Shown here: positions 63,360-64,000 of the stretch, piece after piece
Layout: the number at the start of each line of letters is the position of its first letter
Numbering within the stretch: the stretch's first letter is position 1
Assembly: GCF_011393025.1 (NCBI RefSeq)
Contig: NZ_JAAOEO010000004.1
Span: 186,001 to 250,000, forward strand
Direction of reading: 5' to 3'
Source: Neobacillus terrae
Lineage (GTDB): Bacteria; Bacillota; Bacilli; Bacillales; Cytobacillaceae
DNA length: 64,000 nucleotides
Position numbers and translations under genes: made by a program
Notes under the pieces: generated by a model
Told to the model about the DNA's origin: nothing
The model's input: the letters and a program-made list of their open reading frames with translations, nothing else
Database searches by the model: none

Positions 63360-63398
63360 TGGAATTTCCTCCTAATTTAATACTCAAATACTACGGAA

Positions 63399-63428
63399 AG
63401 TATATCATCGATTTAAAAATCATGCTAA
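63399..63428 (-). promoter_or_regulatory. Candidate sigma-A promoter of trxA
   Basis: Minus strand TTAGCA (63428-63423), 18-bp spacer, TATACT (63404-63399), about 40 bp before the trxA ATG. Confidence 0.5.
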
Positions 63429-63479
63429 TAATTTGTTTCTGATGTATTTTACCCTTTTTCAATTAAACTATTCATAGAT

Positions 63480-63505
63480 ACAGAAAACGGCCGGCATTGC
63501 CGGCC
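63480..63505 (-). terminator. Terminator after etfA
   Basis: Palindrome GGCCGGCATTGCCGGCC with TTTTC on the minus-strand side (GTTTTCTG), 37 bp after the etfA stop. Confidence 0.75.
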
Positions 63506-63541
63506 ATTTTTACCTTGGAACCGATTTATAAAAGGGAAGTA

Positions 63542-64000
63542 TTACGAATGTACCTTAAGCTTTTTAAATTCTTCTGTAAGCATTGGCACTACTTCAAAAA
63601 GGTCTCCAACGATGCCATAATCTGCAACCTTGAAGATATTGGCTTCAGGATCCTTATTAATAGCCACAATGACCTTAGAATTGGACATACCTGCTAGGTG
63701 CTGGATAGCTCCTGAAATTCCGCACGCAATGTAAAGGTCTGGCGTTACTACTTTACCTGTCTGGCCAATCTGAAGTGAATAATCACAATAATCTGCGTCG
63801 CATGCTCCACGGGATGCTCCGACTGCTCCGCCCAAAACATTTGCAAGTTCCTTTAACGGCTCAAAGCCATCTTCGCTCTTTACGCCGCGTCCACCCGCTA
63901 CAATAACTTTTGCTTCAGAAAGATCAACACCTTCTGTTGCTTTGCGGACAACTTCCTTAATAACAGTTCTAAGATCCTTTACATCAACTGAAAGGCTTGT
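63542..64000 (-). CDS. etfA: Electron transfer flavoprotein alpha subunit, C-terminal part (runs off window)
   Basis: The last 152 codons are present and the frame is open to the window edge. The FAD-binding domain of EtfA is clear: [67 protein letters not shown] and the end [12 protein letters not shown]. The subunit shuttles electrons from acyl-CoA dehydrogenases to the respiratory chain together with EtfB. The 5' part and any neighbouring etfB lie outside. Confidence 0.97.
   Translation of the reverse strand, partial: TSLSVDVKDLRTVIKEVVRKATEGVDLSEAKVIVAGGRGVKSEDGFEPLKELANVLGGAVGASRGACDADYCDYSLQIGQTGKVVTPDLYIACGISGAIQHLAGMSNSKVIVAINKDPEANIFKVADYGIVGDLFEVVPMLTEEFKKLKVHS

Overview
The window looks like one contiguous chromosomal segment of a spore-forming Bacillaceae (Bacillus sensu lato). 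Gene content and order follow the well-known Bacillus subtilis block radC-maf-spoIIB-(comC)-folC-valS-ysxE-spoVID-hemLBDCXA-ysxC-lonA-lonB-clpX-tig-ysoA-ysnB-rdgB-rph-gerM-racE-ysmB-gerE-ysmA-sdhBAC-yslB-lysC-uvrC-trxA-etfA. Nearly everything is read from the minus strand. Start codons are mixed (ATG, GTG, TTG and one probable ATT), ribosome binding sites are strong and purine rich, and sporulation genes (spoIIB, spoVID, ysxE, lonB, gerM, gerE) are present. I cannot name the species.

Layout. 1-2016: start of radC, maf and spoIIB. 2079-14010: a type IV pilus (T4P) locus in the place where B. subtilis carries only comC. The minus-strand operon encodes an unknown membrane protein, a VanW-like exported protein, PilB, PilT, PilC, a major pilin, the prepilin peptidase, PilM, PilN and PilO. 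Divergent from it are three minor pilins, the last of which seems to start at ATT. 14203-15921: a membrane GAF-GGDEF diguanylate cyclase. 16000-20340: folC and valS behind a T-box leader. 20496-23060: a small membrane protein gene, then ysxE and spoVID. 23512-29816: the early haem operon (transcription order hemA-X-C-D-B-L). 30040-39883: a small plus-strand membrane gene, the GTPase ysxC, lon, lonB, clpX, tig and a TPR protein. 40033-40109: tRNA-Arg(UCU) with a decayed partial copy nearby. 40377-46358: ysnB, rdgB, rph, gerM, racE, ysmB, gerE and ysmA. 46683-53047: two genes interrupting the usual ysmA-sdhB neighbourhood, an 1863-residue amylopullulanase with two GH13 catalytic domains and a class D sortase. 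53162-56351: sdhCAB. 56797-60748: yslB, lysC behind a lysine riboswitch, and uvrC. 60948-62841: an inserted FTR1-type iron permease plus lipoprotein with a Fur-like promoter. 63045-64000: trxA and the 3' part of etfA.

How the parts work together. The core is housekeeping (haem synthesis, protein quality control, TCA cycle, aspartate-pathway entry, DNA repair) mixed with sporulation functions. The accessory layer sits in three places: the T4P plus cyclic-di-GMP module between maf and folC, the starch-degradation plus sortase module between ysmA and sdhB, and the iron-uptake module between uvrC and trxA. Visible regulation includes a T-box (valS), a lysine riboswitch with a near-consensus promoter (lysC), an internal in-frame start giving a short LysC subunit, two Fur-like boxes on a perfect TTGACA-17-TATAAT promoter (FTR1), two inverted LacI/CcpA-type operators (amylopullulanase), a sigma-K-type promoter (gerE) and a sigma-E-type promoter (spoVID). 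Dispersed intergenic repeats are frequent: at least four families are visible, including a 98/117-bp structured element present twice in opposite orientation about 23 kb apart.

Limits: all family assignments are by reading the protein sequences against remembered families. No database search was run, and promoter and operator calls are by eye.
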